18,997 nt of DNA from Bacillota bacterium. GTDB lineage: Bacteria > Bacillota > Syntrophomonadia > Syntrophomonadales > Syntrophomonadaceae. Shown here one piece after another: positions 7,230 through 14,941 of this stretch. The stretch's first letter is position 1, and each line of letters opens with the position of its first letter. The position numbers were made by a program, and so were the translations under genes. Under the pieces are notes generated by a model. The model searched no databases. It had not been told where the DNA came from and saw only the letters and a list, made by a program, of their open reading frames with translations. The stretch covers positions 1-18,997 of the forward strand of contig JAEWZB010000032.1 of assembly GCA_023395515.1 (NCBI GenBank), in the 5' to 3' direction.

Positions 7230-8252
7230 GTGAGAAAAGTTCACAGCGGTATAGTGTTGCTAGTCTTATTAATGTTTACAGCCACTTTAATTACGGGCTG
7301 TACTCAAGGCCGCAACGAATCGGGGGAACTGACTAAGGTGCGGTTATCGGAAGTAGTACATTCGATCTTTTATGCTCCACAATATGTGGCTATTAATGAA
7401 GGGTTTTTTGTTGAAGAAGGTTTAGAAATTGACTTAACTACAGCCCAAGGGGCGGATAAGGTTATGACCGCCTTGCTGTCAGGCTCTGCGGATATAGGTC
7501 TAGCTGGGCCGGAAGCTACTATTTATGTTTATAAACAAGGTCAGACCGATTATGTAGTTAATTTTGCCCAATGTACTAAAACAGACGGCTCCTTTTTAGT
7601 AGGCAGAAGTCTGGAGCCTGATTTCAAATGGGAAAATCTTAAGGGTAAAACTATTATCGGAGGCCGGCCGGGTGGAGTTCCGCAAATGGTATTAGAATAT
7701 GTATTGCGTGAGCATGGATTAACCCCCCATGAGGATGTAAATATCATTACTAATCTGCAATTTACGGCTACATCGGGAGCCTTTACCGGGGGCACTGGAG
7801 ATTATGTGGCTAATTTTGAACCTACGGCCAGTATCTTGGAACAAGAAGGGGTAGGTCATGTGGTAGCTTCATTAGGTGTAGCTAGCGGAGAACTTCCTTA
7901 TACAGTATTTATGGCGCAAAAAAGTTATATGGAACAAAATCCCGAAATAATCCAAAAAGTTACTAACGCTGTCTACAAGGCTCAGCTATGGATACAAAAT
8001 CATAGCTCTAGAGATGTGGCCTTGTCAATTCATTCATTTTTCCCCGAAGTGGATATTGAACTATTAACTAAAGTTGTAGAGCGTTATAAAGAACAAGGCA
8101 GTTGGGCGACTAACCCGTTAATGGATAATGATTCCTTTAATCGTCTGCAAAAAATAATAATCGACGCGGGAGAACTGGATAAAGCCGTTGACCCTAATGC
8201 TTTAATTACTAGCGATTTTGCTTTAAAAGCTATGGAGGATATTGAAAAATAG
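7230..8252 (+). CDS. NitT/TauT/SsuA-type substrate-binding lipoprotein
   Basis: A 340-residue extracytoplasmic binding protein. Positively charged MRK, a hydrophobic core and the lipobox LITGC give lipidation at Cys24. The mature part begins KVRLSEVVHSIFYAPQYVAINEGFFVEEGLEIDL, the standard opening of the NMT1/SsuA/TauA fold, followed by TAQGADKVMTALLSGSADIGL, which lines the ligand pocket. GTG at 7230 has AGGAGGGG six bases upstream. It is the first gene of a complete importer with the ATPase and permease behind it. The group carries sulfonates, taurine, nitrate, pyrimidine precursors of thiamine and others. No TPP riboswitch or metabolic gene is adjacent, so the substrate is open. Confidence 0.88.
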   Translation: MRKVHSGIVLLVLLMFTATLITGCTQGRNESGELTKVRLSEVVHSIFYAPQYVAINEGFFVEEGLEIDLTTAQGADKVMTALLSGSADIGLAGPEATIYVYKQGQTDYVVNFAQCTKTDGSFLVGRSLEPDFKWENLKGKTIIGGRPGGVPQMVLEYVLREHGLTPHEDVNIITNLQFTATSGAFTGGTGDYVANFEPTASILEQEGVGHVVASLGVASGELPYTVFMAQKSYMEQNPEIIQKVTNAVYKAQLWIQNHSSRDVALSIHSFFPEVDIELLTKVVERYKEQGSWATNPLMDNDSFNRLQKIIIDAGELDKAVDPNALITSDFALKAMEDIEK

Positions 8253-8273
8253 CTATTAATTACTATTAAGTAT

Positions 8274-8313
8274 AACGGCAGCAGTCTTAAAAGAGACTCC
8301 TGCCGTTTGTTTT
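8274..8313 (+). terminator. Intra-operon hairpin after the binding-protein gene
   Basis: Arms 8274-8287 and 8294-8307 pair with a single C-C mismatch and loop TAAAAG, followed by TGTTTT. It sits between the lipoprotein and ATPase genes. Such partial terminators or 3'-end stabilisers commonly give an excess of binding protein over the membrane parts. Confidence 0.65.
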
Positions 8314-8333
8314 AGACAGGGGGGAATATTAAG

Positions 8334-9086
8334 TTGAGTGAGTTAAAGCTTAGGTTAAAAGATATTGCTATGACTTTTCAAACCTTAGAAACGGAAACAG
8401 AAGCCATTCATAGCTTCGATTTAGAAGTCTACAAAGGGGAATTTGTAAGTATAGTTGGTCCCAGTGGCTGCGGAAAATCTACGATTTTAAATATAATTGC
8501 CGGCTTAGTTAAACCTTCCCATGGTCAGATAAATGTTAAAGGCACTATAGGTTATATGTTTCAACGTGACCATCTGTTTGAATGGAGAACCGTTTTAAAG
8601 AATTGCTTGCTAGGGCCGGAAGTTCAAGGCCATGATTTAAAAAATGCTTATACTAATGTAATCAGGCTTTTGGAAACTTATGGGTTAAAGGATTTTATTC
8701 ATCACTATCCTAATCAGCTATCAGGAGGTATGCGCCAAAGAGTAGCTCTGATTCGAACCTTAGCCGTTAATCCTGATATTCTGCTCTTGGATGAAGCTTT
8801 CTCTGCCCTGGATTATCAAACCCGGATCATGGTAGTAGATGAGGTGTGGAATATATTGCGCCAGGAAAAAAAGACGGCAGTTATTGTTACTCACGACATA
8901 GCCGAGGCCATCTCCATGTCAGACCGTATAGCCGTAATGTCTAAAAGGCCTAGTATATTAAAGGCGGTGCACAAGATCGAATTATCTCAAGCTGGTCTTT
9001 CCCCCTTAAAAAATCGCAGTGATGAAAAGTTTCGCAGTTATTTCGATTTGATATGGGAGGAGTTGGAGCTAAATGAAGCAAAATAA
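8334..9086 (+). CDS. ABC importer ATPase, NitT/TauT/SsuB type
   Basis: A 250-residue ATPase for the importer. Walker A GPSGCGKST at residues 42-50, Q-loop in MFQRDHLFEWRTVLKNC, signature LSGGMRQR, Walker B ILLLDEAFSALD and the H-loop VTHDIAEA are all intact. The sequence QRDHLFEWRTVLKN is typical of the SsuB/TauB/NrtD group. The start is TTG at 8334 with AGGGGGG about nine bases upstream; no in-frame ATG lies nearby. The end overlaps the permease gene by 14 bases, indicating coupled translation. The protein should work on the inner face of the membrane as a dimer. Confidence 0.88.
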   Translation: MSELKLRLKDIAMTFQTLETETEAIHSFDLEVYKGEFVSIVGPSGCGKSTILNIIAGLVKPSHGQINVKGTIGYMFQRDHLFEWRTVLKNCLLGPEVQGHDLKNAYTNVIRLLETYGLKDFIHHYPNQLSGGMRQRVALIRTLAVNPDILLLDEAFSALDYQTRIMVVDEVWNILRQEKKTAVIVTHDIAEAISMSDRIAVMSKRPSILKAVHKIELSQAGLSPLKNRSDEKFRSYFDLIWEELELNEAK

Positions 9087-9876
9087 TATTTCCCGGGAAA
9101 GAAAGCAATATCTTCAAGCCGTAAAAAGACGTAAAACCTTTATCTTAGCTACCCAATTAATCTTATTAGCAGCCATATTCTTGATCTGGGAAATAGCTGC
9201 TAATATGAGGCTCATCGACCCTTTTATTACCAGTCAACCTTCACGCATGTTGGCCACTATGCAGATGCTGCACCAAAATGGATCATTATATGTGCATATA
9301 GGAACTACGGTTTGGGAAACCGTAATAGGTTTTACTCTAGGTACTATAGGAGGCTTAATAATAGCTATAATACTCTGGTGGTCAGATTTTTTATCTAAGG
9401 TACTTGAACCATATTTAGTAATTCTTAATGCCTTGCCTAAAGTAGCTATAGGGCCGATTCTTATTGTCTGGCTGGGCAATGGTCAAGCGGCTATCATTAC
9501 TATGGCTTTGCTTATTTCTATTATCGTTAGCATCATCACTATGTTACATGGATTTTTATCCGTAGATAAAGAAAAGATTCAGCTTTTAAAATCTTTCGGA
9601 GCTAACAAGCTTTGCGTCTTAAAAAAGGTAGTTTTGCCTGCTAGTATGCCTAACAGCATCTCTGCACTTAAAGTGAATGTAGGTCTTTCCTGGGTAGGGG
9701 TAATAATGGGAGAGTTTTTAGTATCTAAAGCCGGATTAGGTTACTTAATTGTCTATGGAAGTCAAGTTTTTAAACTAGACTTAGTTATGACTAGTGTTAT
9801 TCTCTTAATTGTAGCTGCTACGGTTATGTACTTACTAGTAGCCTATCTGGAGAAAAAACTAATCAGGTGGCAGTAA
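9073..9876 (+). CDS. ABC importer permease, SsuC/TauC type
   Basis: A 267-residue inner-membrane permease of the BPD_transp_1 family with about six helices (FILATQLILLAAIFLIWEIAA, TVWETVIGFTLGTIGGLIIAIIL, IITMALLISIIVSIITML and others). The cytoplasmic EAA-like loop is LLKSFGANKLCVLKKVVLPASMPNSISALKVNVGLSWVGVIMGE, which contacts the ATPase. The start ATG at 9073 overlaps the ATPase gene and uses purine-rich GGAG just upstream. With the binding protein and ATPase it completes a one-substrate importer. The following gene is more than 100 bases away and probably separate. Confidence 0.88.
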   Translation: MKQNNISRERKQYLQAVKRRKTFILATQLILLAAIFLIWEIAANMRLIDPFITSQPSRMLATMQMLHQNGSLYVHIGTTVWETVIGFTLGTIGGLIIAIILWWSDFLSKVLEPYLVILNALPKVAIGPILIVWLGNGQAAIITMALLISIIVSIITMLHGFLSVDKEKIQLLKSFGANKLCVLKKVVLPASMPNSISALKVNVGLSWVGVIMGEFLVSKAGLGYLIVYGSQVFKLDLVMTSVILLIVAATVMYLLVAYLEKKLIRWQ

Positions 9877-9982
9877 ACTAAGTTTAAAAACCCATAATGC
9901 AAAAGTTGAGATATAATTGAAAAGAGTAGTTTTCACTGTAAAAATCAAGAGTTACTCTTAAGATGTAGTAGGAGATTTAATT

Positions 9983-10900
9983 ATGTTAGATATTATTGCC
10001 GTAATTCTTCCCATTTTTTTAGTAATTATGTTAGGCTTCATTTTAAACAAAGCTAGATGGTTAAATGAGGGCTTTATAACAACCTCAAATCAACTTATTT
10101 TCTATGTTTTTTTTCCAGTTTTTCTGTTTCATAATATTGCCAGCTCTAACTTTAAAGAAAACTTTAGTTTAATACCTATAATAGTTTTAATAAGCACAAC
10201 CCTGGTCGTGTTTTTTCTGGGATTTATAGTAGCTAAGTTATTAAAGCTTAATATTCACCAGACGGGCACTTTTGTGATGGACAGCTTTAGAGGAAATATT
10301 GGTTATATAGGCATGGCTGTATGTCTATATGTGTATGGGCAAGAAGGTTTAACTGCGGCAGGAATAGTGATAGCTTTTGCTACTCCTTTAGTCAATATTC
10401 TTTCCATAGTTGCTTTAGGAGCTGCCAGTTCTTCATCATTTAAGCTAAGTACCATAACTAAAGACACCCTGTTAAATCCCTTAATTATTGCTTGCTTGGC
10501 TGGTATAGCAGTATCCTTAAGTGGTATTGCGCTACCTTTGTTTATCAATGGTACTTTAGCTATTGTTAGTGATATAACTTTACCTTTAGCCTTAATAGCT
10601 ATTGGTGCTACTATGAATATTAACCAAATCCGAGGTAGCAGGTTAGTCATTGCTAGCAGTACGGCGATAAAGATTATACTTTTACCGGCACTAGCTTATA
10701 TTACATTCTTACTCCTGGGTGATACTTCGATAACAGCAAAAGCAACCGTTATTTTATTAGCATGCCCTTCAGCTGCGGTTACTTATGTAGTTGCCCAATC
10801 CATGGGCGGCGATCCCGACTTAGCTAATGCTACTATTGTTATAAGTACTATAGCCTCAATCTTTACCTTTGTATTATGGTTGCAGGTGTTAGGAGTTTAA
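9983..10900 (+). CDS. AEC (auxin efflux carrier) family transporter
   Basis: A 305-residue secondary carrier with about ten helices in two halves. The opening LDIIAVILPIFLVIMLGFILNKARWLNE and the half-way break are typical of the AEC family; FRGNIGYIGMAVCLYVYGQEG and ALIAIGATMNI are conserved in it. Bacterial members move organic acids such as malate or malonate, or act as unassigned exporters; the name auxin carrier is historical. ATG at 9983 has GGAG with eight-base spacing. A TATAAT at 9912-9917 may be part of its promoter. It stands alone between the importer operon and a MarR gene, with no metabolic partner to suggest a substrate. Confidence 0.85.
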   Translation: MLDIIAVILPIFLVIMLGFILNKARWLNEGFITTSNQLIFYVFFPVFLFHNIASSNFKENFSLIPIIVLISTTLVVFFLGFIVAKLLKLNIHQTGTFVMDSFRGNIGYIGMAVCLYVYGQEGLTAAGIVIAFATPLVNILSIVALGAASSSSFKLSTITKDTLLNPLIIACLAGIAVSLSGIALPLFINGTLAIVSDITLPLALIAIGATMNINQIRGSRLVIASSTAIKIILLPALAYITFLLLGDTSITAKATVILLACPSAAVTYVVAQSMGGDPDLANATIVISTIASIFTFVLWLQVLGV

Positions 10901-10929
10901 AAAGTGAGAAGTGTAACCTTCTCCCTTTT
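10900..10929 (+). terminator. Probable terminator after the AEC gene
   Basis: Arms AAAAG-T-GAGAAG (10900-10911) and CTTCTC-C-CTTTT (10918-10929) pair with one internal mismatch and a six-base loop, beginning at the stop codon. The T run is the end of the stem itself, so strength is uncertain. Confidence 0.5.
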
Positions 10930-10934
10930 GTACC

Positions 10935-10991
10935 TTATTCCGCATACATGGCTTTCATAACATCTTGGTATTTTTCATTAATGACTTTTCG
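10935..10991 (-). pseudogene. Possible C-terminal remnant of a lost gene
   Basis: On the minus strand an 18-codon open stretch RKVINEKYQDVMKAMYAE ends in TAA at 10935-10937 and is cut by a stop at 10992-10994. It reads like a natural amphipathic protein C-terminus (NEKYQDVMKAMY), not random AT-rich translation, but there is no start codon or ribosome site. It may be a decayed gene end. The remainder of 10995-11135 shows nothing I can support. Confidence 0.2.
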
Positions 10992-11135
10992 TTACGTCAG
11001 GTCAGAGAAGGTGCTGGGAGGTACAAGACCTTAGCTGCCCTTGGCACTTCCTATAGAGGTGAGGCTTAGGGGGGAGTTCGGTGCTGAATACCTTATATAA
11101 TATAAATACTTTCTGCCTTCGCCATAGCTTGTCAC

Positions 11136-11169
11136 TTGAATAATTCAAATTTAAAGGTAACAATATAAT
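11136..11169 (+). promoter_or_regulatory. Candidate promoter and palindromic operator of the MarR gene
   Basis: TTGAATAATTCAA (11136-11148) is a perfect 13-base palindrome about 50 bases before the MarR start. A TATAAT -10 lies at 11164-11169, so the palindrome covers the -35 region. MarR regulators usually bind such palindromes in their own promoters, so this is a reasonable autoregulatory site. Confidence 0.45.
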
Positions 11170-11200
11170 AAATAACATAATAAATGAAAAGGAGTTTAAC

Positions 11201-11653
11201 ATGCAGGGGATAGGGGATTTTTATTGTTTTCGTCTGGGGGCTATTTCTCGAAGAATAGCCCGCTATTATAATGATTGTTATACGGATCTTGGCATAACCT
11301 TTGGGCAGTCATTCGTATTATATTATCTTATTGATCATGATGGCAGTAATGTAAAAGAAATCGCAACTGCTGTCCAACTTGATAGCCCTGGGGTAACGAG
11401 TATGACTGACCGGTTGGTTAAACAAGGATTGGTATTACGTCAGGAAGACCCGAATGATCGGCGCAGTACTCAAATCTTTTTAACTTCTGAGGGGCGGCGG
11501 ATTGCCGAAGAAGCTATAAAAATTGTGCTTAAGCTTGATCCCTACTTGAAAAAACATTTAGCCGAAGGAACAATTACCGGGTTAGAACAAACTATGGCAG
11601 AATTGGAGCAGGAGCTTCAGGCCAATAAAGATAGATGTGCAGAAATTGAGTAA
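11201..11653 (+). CDS. MarR-family transcriptional regulator
   Basis: A 150-residue winged-helix regulator. The N-terminal helix FYCFRLGAISRRIARYYND serves dimerisation; GSNVKEIATAVQLDSPGVTSMTDRLVKQGLV is the helix-turn-helix; RQEDPNDRRSTQIFLTSEGR is the classic MarR wing, with the Asp and Arg residues that reach the minor groove. The C-terminal helices return to the dimer interface. ATG at 11201 has AGGAG six bases upstream. It ends at a strong terminator and is followed, 550 bases on, by the molybdoenzyme operon in the same direction, which it could regulate in addition to itself; this is inference from position. Ligand unknown. Confidence 0.9.
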   Translation: MQGIGDFYCFRLGAISRRIARYYNDCYTDLGITFGQSFVLYYLIDHDGSNVKEIATAVQLDSPGVTSMTDRLVKQGLVLRQEDPNDRRSTQIFLTSEGRRIAEEAIKIVLKLDPYLKKHLAEGTITGLEQTMAELEQELQANKDRCAEIE

Positions 11654-11701
11654 TAGCAGGAGCTAGCCTAAGCTTAAGTAAAACCACGTAGCGGCATTAA
11701 T

Positions 11702-11757
11702 ATGGCCTGCCAGCACTACCCATAAAAAGGATAGTGCTGGCAGGCCATGTTTTTTTA
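11702..11757 (+). terminator. Strong intrinsic terminator after the MarR gene
   Basis: A perfect 17-bp stem (arms 11702-11718 and 11732-11748) with a 13-base loop is followed by GTTTTTTTAA. It isolates the downstream molybdoenzyme operon from MarR transcription. Confidence 0.93.
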
Positions 11758-12211
11758 ATATATTTTTCCTGCCCACTCTTCGCCCTACAAAAGTTGTGAA
11801 TGAATAAAACGGTTCTTTAATTTCATGCCATTAATTATGGTATTCCCTCTGATAATCTTTCCGTAATCACTTTTCTTCTATATAGAAACCAATCCCGCGT
11901 AATAAAGTAACGTATTACTAATTAAAATATTACCTTAATATACGAAGAACAAAAAGAAATAACTAAAAATAAAAAACTGTTTAATCATTGGATAACGCTA
12001 ATTTTGCTGAAAATAGTGGGTGGGAACAGTAGTAATACTTAAACGTAATATTTACAAACAAATTATTATAATGTTATCATTTAAGCAAGCTATTTATTTT
12101 TGCCAGTTACTAGAAGAAATAAACAAGAAATGGAGGGATAAAAGAACCATAGTTATGTAGCCAGGCTTTTATTCAAGTACTAGTGATTACTTAAAACAGG
12201 GAGGGTTGTAT
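11758..12211 (+). promoter_or_regulatory. Long upstream region of the molybdoenzyme operon with repeated GTAATA/TATTAC
   Basis: This 450-base AT-rich stretch contains no gene I can support. The hexamer GTAATA or its complement TATTAC occurs at 11899-11904, 11913-11918, 11928-11933, 12032-12037 and 12045-12050; the first two form an inverted pair across eight bases. A TATAAT at 12067-12072 just after the last copies may be the -10, though no matching -35 is at the right distance. The layout suggests regulator sites upstream of a promoter. Confidence 0.35.
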
Positions 12212-14458
12212 ATGACTGAGTGGAAGAAGACTGCCTGCGGTATGTGTGCCATGGGCTGCGGCTTGGAAATGGAGATTGAGAACAATCGTATCATTAATGT
12301 CAGGCCTGATGCTGATAACCCGCATACTAAAGATTATTGCTGCCGAAAGGGCAGAGCGGCAAAATACTTCCAACACCATGAAGACCGTTTAAACTATCCG
12401 CTCAAGCGGGTGGGTAACGATTTTGTGCGTATATCATGGGAACAGGCATTGCAAGAGATTGCAGCCAAGCAGAAGGAGATTATTGAGAAGTATGGCCCGC
12501 GTGCTACTGCGGTTGTCGGTGAGGCACTGGCCACAACCCATAGTGGAGCCGCCATGGCCACAGCTTTCAGGAGGCTAATAGGCACACAATATTATTATAC
12601 TCCGGTAGGGGTTGAATTCATGGGCATGCATTGGAGTCATGGCAAAATAACCGGAGGATATTATTGGCTGGAGCCAGACGAAGAACGCACCGAGGTATTA
12701 ATACTTTGGGGCAGTAATTCTTATGTTTCTCACCAGATGGTGAATGCCCGGGAAACTATCCGGGAATTTTCCGAGGACCCCCACCGGATGGTCATCACAG
12801 TTGATCCCCGTTTATCCGAAACGGCCCGTATGTCGGATATGCATGTGGCTCTCAGGCCGGGAGCTGATGCTCTGTTGCTCCGCGCTATGATAGCTCTAAT
12901 TTTGCGGGAAGGGTGGCAAAATCAGGCCTATATTCATAGATGGGTCAGCGACTTTGAACAGGTAAAACCCTGGTTTGAGAACTTTGATATCGAAGGTGCC
13001 TGTGATGTGGCCGGGGTTCCCTATGAGCAGATTCGGGAACTGTGCCGGATACTTACAACACGTAAATGGGGTGTCCACCAGGATTTGGGTATTTTTATGG
13101 GACGCCACAATACCTTGTCCTGTTTCTTAATGGCAACCTTAAGTTGCGTATGCGGGATGCTCTTGGTGCCGGGCGGCCAGGTAATTTATCCCTTTTTTCT
13201 CAAGTCGGGTAAAGCCAAAGATGAGAATGACCCGAAAATCTGGAAAACCGTTGTAACTGATCGTTTCCCGGTTAATGGTGTCTATCCGGCCGGAGTGCTT
13301 CCATTGGAGATTAATAACGACCATCCGGAGCGCTTGCGTTCAGTTTTTTTCTCCATGACTAATCCGGCTCGCTCTTACCCCGATTCTCAAGCTCAGGAAG
13401 AAGCCTATTCGAAATTGGATTTGATGGTTGTCTTTGATATATGTATGACTGAAACTGCAAAATACGCGCATTATATCCTGCCTAATAAATCTGCTTATGA
13501 AATGTATGATTTCAGCATTTTCCAATACAAATACCATGAAACCTTTGGACAACTAAGACACCCGGTAGTAGAGCCGGAAGGAGAGCGCTGGGAAAGTTCG
13601 GAAACCTGGCTGGGCATTATTGAAGCCATGGGGTTTATTCCTCCCATTCCTGATTCACTTTTGGAGGCGGCGCAAAATAAGACTCGTCTGGAATTTGGAG
13701 CTGATATGTTTGCCTTTGTTAGTGCTAATCCAGCCTACGCGCCGCTGATTCCAGTTATTACCGCTAAAACTCTGGGCAAGGCTATGGGTTCTGTAAACCA
13801 GGCCACACTTTGGCTGCTACTCATGAACGCCCCGAAGAATATCAAAAAAGCTGCCATTCGTGCAGGTTTCAAACCGGGACCGGCTCTGATGGATGAAGTT
13901 TTTCAAGCGCTTATTGACCATCCCGAAGGTGTGGTGATTGGATTAACCGATTTAGATGATATAGAAGATAATTTTAAAAATATTCGCCATCCTGATCAAA
14001 AGTTTCACTTATACAACGCAGTAATGGATGAATATATTAAAAACGTCATACCGGAAAAGGAAGCGGAGGCACTCAGTCCCACCCCAAGATTCCCACTGAT
14101 CTTGAGTGCAGGCAGGCATGCTGATGCCGGTCATAACGGTATGATGTGTAATCCGGAAACTTATCAGTTCCGTAATCCGTGTACATTGGCATTAAACCCT
14201 GAAGATGCAGAAGAGCTCGGTATAGAAGATGGACAATGGGTCAAGGTCATAACTGAGGCCGGTTCGGTGGAAATCGAAGCTGAATTGACTTATCAAACCC
14301 GTAAGGGCTATGTTTTAATTCCCCATCATTTTGGTTTTAATTTCAATGGGGAGACATATGGCATAGGGGTAAATCACCTGACTAGTGCCGAGCATATGGA
14401 ATCAGTAACTGGTAATCCCCTCTGGCGCTATGTGCCTTGCAGTGTAGAAGCCATTTAG
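12212..14458 (+). CDS. NAD-linked bis-MGD molybdopterin oxidoreductase, catalytic subunit, substrate unknown
   Basis: A 748-residue soluble enzyme of the DMSO-reductase superfamily, with no Tat signal. Cys9, Cys12, Cys16 and Cys44 form the N-terminal [4Fe-4S] motif, followed by the conserved Lys46. The domains then run in the usual order to the MoCo-binding end (LILSAGRHADAGHNG, NPEDAEELGIEDGQWVKV). The overall shape and partners suggest formate dehydrogenase, but the metal-ligand region GTQYYYTPVGVEFMGMHWSHG (wording split here: GTQYYYTPVG then VEFMGMHWSHG) has Glu135-Phe136 where formate dehydrogenases carry Sec/Cys-His; GAA at 12614-12616 is unambiguous. It also lacks the acetylene hydratase Asp next to the cluster (Ala13 here). 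ATG at 12212 follows GGGAGGG by six bases; a TTG at 12206 is in frame but abuts that site. First gene of the operon. Confidence 0.85.
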   Translation: MTEWKKTACGMCAMGCGLEMEIENNRIINVRPDADNPHTKDYCCRKGRAAKYFQHHEDRLNYPLKRVGNDFVRISWEQALQEIAAKQKEIIEKYGPRATAVVGEALATTHSGAAMATAFRRLIGTQYYYTPVGVEFMGMHWSHGKITGGYYWLEPDEERTEVLILWGSNSYVSHQMVNARETIREFSEDPHRMVITVDPRLSETARMSDMHVALRPGADALLLRAMIALILREGWQNQAYIHRWVSDFEQVKPWFENFDIEGACDVAGVPYEQIRELCRILTTRKWGVHQDLGIFMGRHNTLSCFLMATLSCVCGMLLVPGGQVIYPFFLKSGKAKDENDPKIWKTVVTDRFPVNGVYPAGVLPLEINNDHPERLRSVFFSMTNPARSYPDSQAQEEAYSKLDLMVVFDICMTETAKYAHYILPNKSAYEMYDFSIFQYKYHETFGQLRHPVVEPEGERWESSETWLGIIEAMGFIPPIPDSLLEAAQNKTRLEFGADMFAFVSANPAYAPLIPVITAKTLGKAMGSVNQATLWLLLMNAPKNIKKAAIRAGFKPGPALMDEVFQALIDHPEGVVIGLTDLDDIEDNFKNIRHPDQKFHLYNAVMDEYIKNVIPEKEAEALSPTPRFPLILSAGRHADAGHNGMMCNPETYQFRNPCTLALNPEDAEELGIEDGQWVKVITEAGSVEIEAELTYQTRKGYVLIPHHFGFNFNGETYGIGVNHLTSAEHMESVTGNPLWRYVPCSVEAI

Positions 14459-14473
14459 GGTCAGGAGGTGAGG

Positions 14474-14941
14474 ATGGTGAAAGAGAATTATTTAGAAATT
14501 ATCAAAACGTCTAGACCGGAAAGTTTGCTTGACGTTCTGCATGTTTTGCAGAATGTAGATGGATATGTCACATCGGAAGCTATGGAAGTTCTCGCCGGGG
14601 AATTTGGATGTACGCCGGGGAGGATATATGAAAGTGCCAGCTTCTATAGCCTGGTTCGTTTTACTCCCCCTCCGGAAGTGACTATTCAGGTGTGCCGCAG
14701 TGCTCCCTGTCATGTGGCGGGAATGGATAAAGTGATTCAAGCGTTGGAAGACACCTTAGGTATCGGTATGGGTGAGACTACTCCCGATAACCGATACAAG
14801 CTGGAATATGTCGAGTGTTTAGGTCAATGCCAGGATTCACCGAGTCTTCTGGTCAATAAAATACTATATAAGCAAATGAATGCTGAAAAAGTACGCGACC
14901 TAGTGGGGAAAGGGGGACTAAGTAAATGCATCAGGAAATGA
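14474..14941 (+). CDS. NuoE-like [2Fe-2S] subunit
   Basis: A 155-residue protein of the NuoE/HydC family with a thioredoxin-like fold. Cys74, Cys79, Cys115 and Cys119 (CRSAPC and CLGQC) are the canonical C-x4-C/C-x3-C ligands of one [2Fe-2S] cluster. The helical N-terminal half (LLDVLHVLQNVDGYVTSEAMEVLA, then IYESASFYSLVRFTPP) is also standard. It should pass electrons next to the FMN subunit. The frame is open from GTG 14468, but that overlaps the AGGAGG site at 14463-14468; ATG 14474 lies five bases after it, and GTG 14477 is a further option. It begins 15 bases after the catalytic gene and overlaps the next gene by 16 bases, so the order in the complex is likely stoichiometric. Confidence 0.9.
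   Translation: MVKENYLEIIKTSRPESLLDVLHVLQNVDGYVTSEAMEVLAGEFGCTPGRIYESASFYSLVRFTPPPEVTIQVCRSAPCHVAGMDKVIQALEDTLGIGMGETTPDNRYKLEYVECLGQCQDSPSLLVNKILYKQMNAEKVRDLVGKGGLSKCIRK

Noticed and set aside
11002..11202. 66-codon minus-strand frame before the MarR gene
   Set aside because: No ribosome site, mixed hydrophobic and cysteine-rich composition without family resemblance, and it runs through the MarR promoter region.
11793..11810. Rex (NADH sensor) operator upstream of the molybdoenzyme operon
   Set aside because: TTGTGAA is a good half-site, but the second half reads TAAAAC and does not match TTCACAA, and it lies far from the candidate promoter.
12039..12079. A clean sigma-A promoter for the molybdoenzyme operon
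   Set aside because: TATAAT at 12067 has no -35 at 16-18 bases; TTTACA at 12051 gives a suitable spacer only to the poor hexamer TTATCA, so the start site cannot be fixed.
12212..14458. Calling the catalytic subunit a formate dehydrogenase
   Set aside because: The Sec/Cys-His pair is replaced by Glu-Phe and no in-frame TGA exists at the position, so the name would claim an activity the active site does not support.
12212..14458. Calling the catalytic subunit an acetylene hydratase
   Set aside because: The Asp following the second cluster cysteine is Ala13 here, the tungsten-ligand Cys is missing, and the NuoEF partners imply redox chemistry, not hydration.
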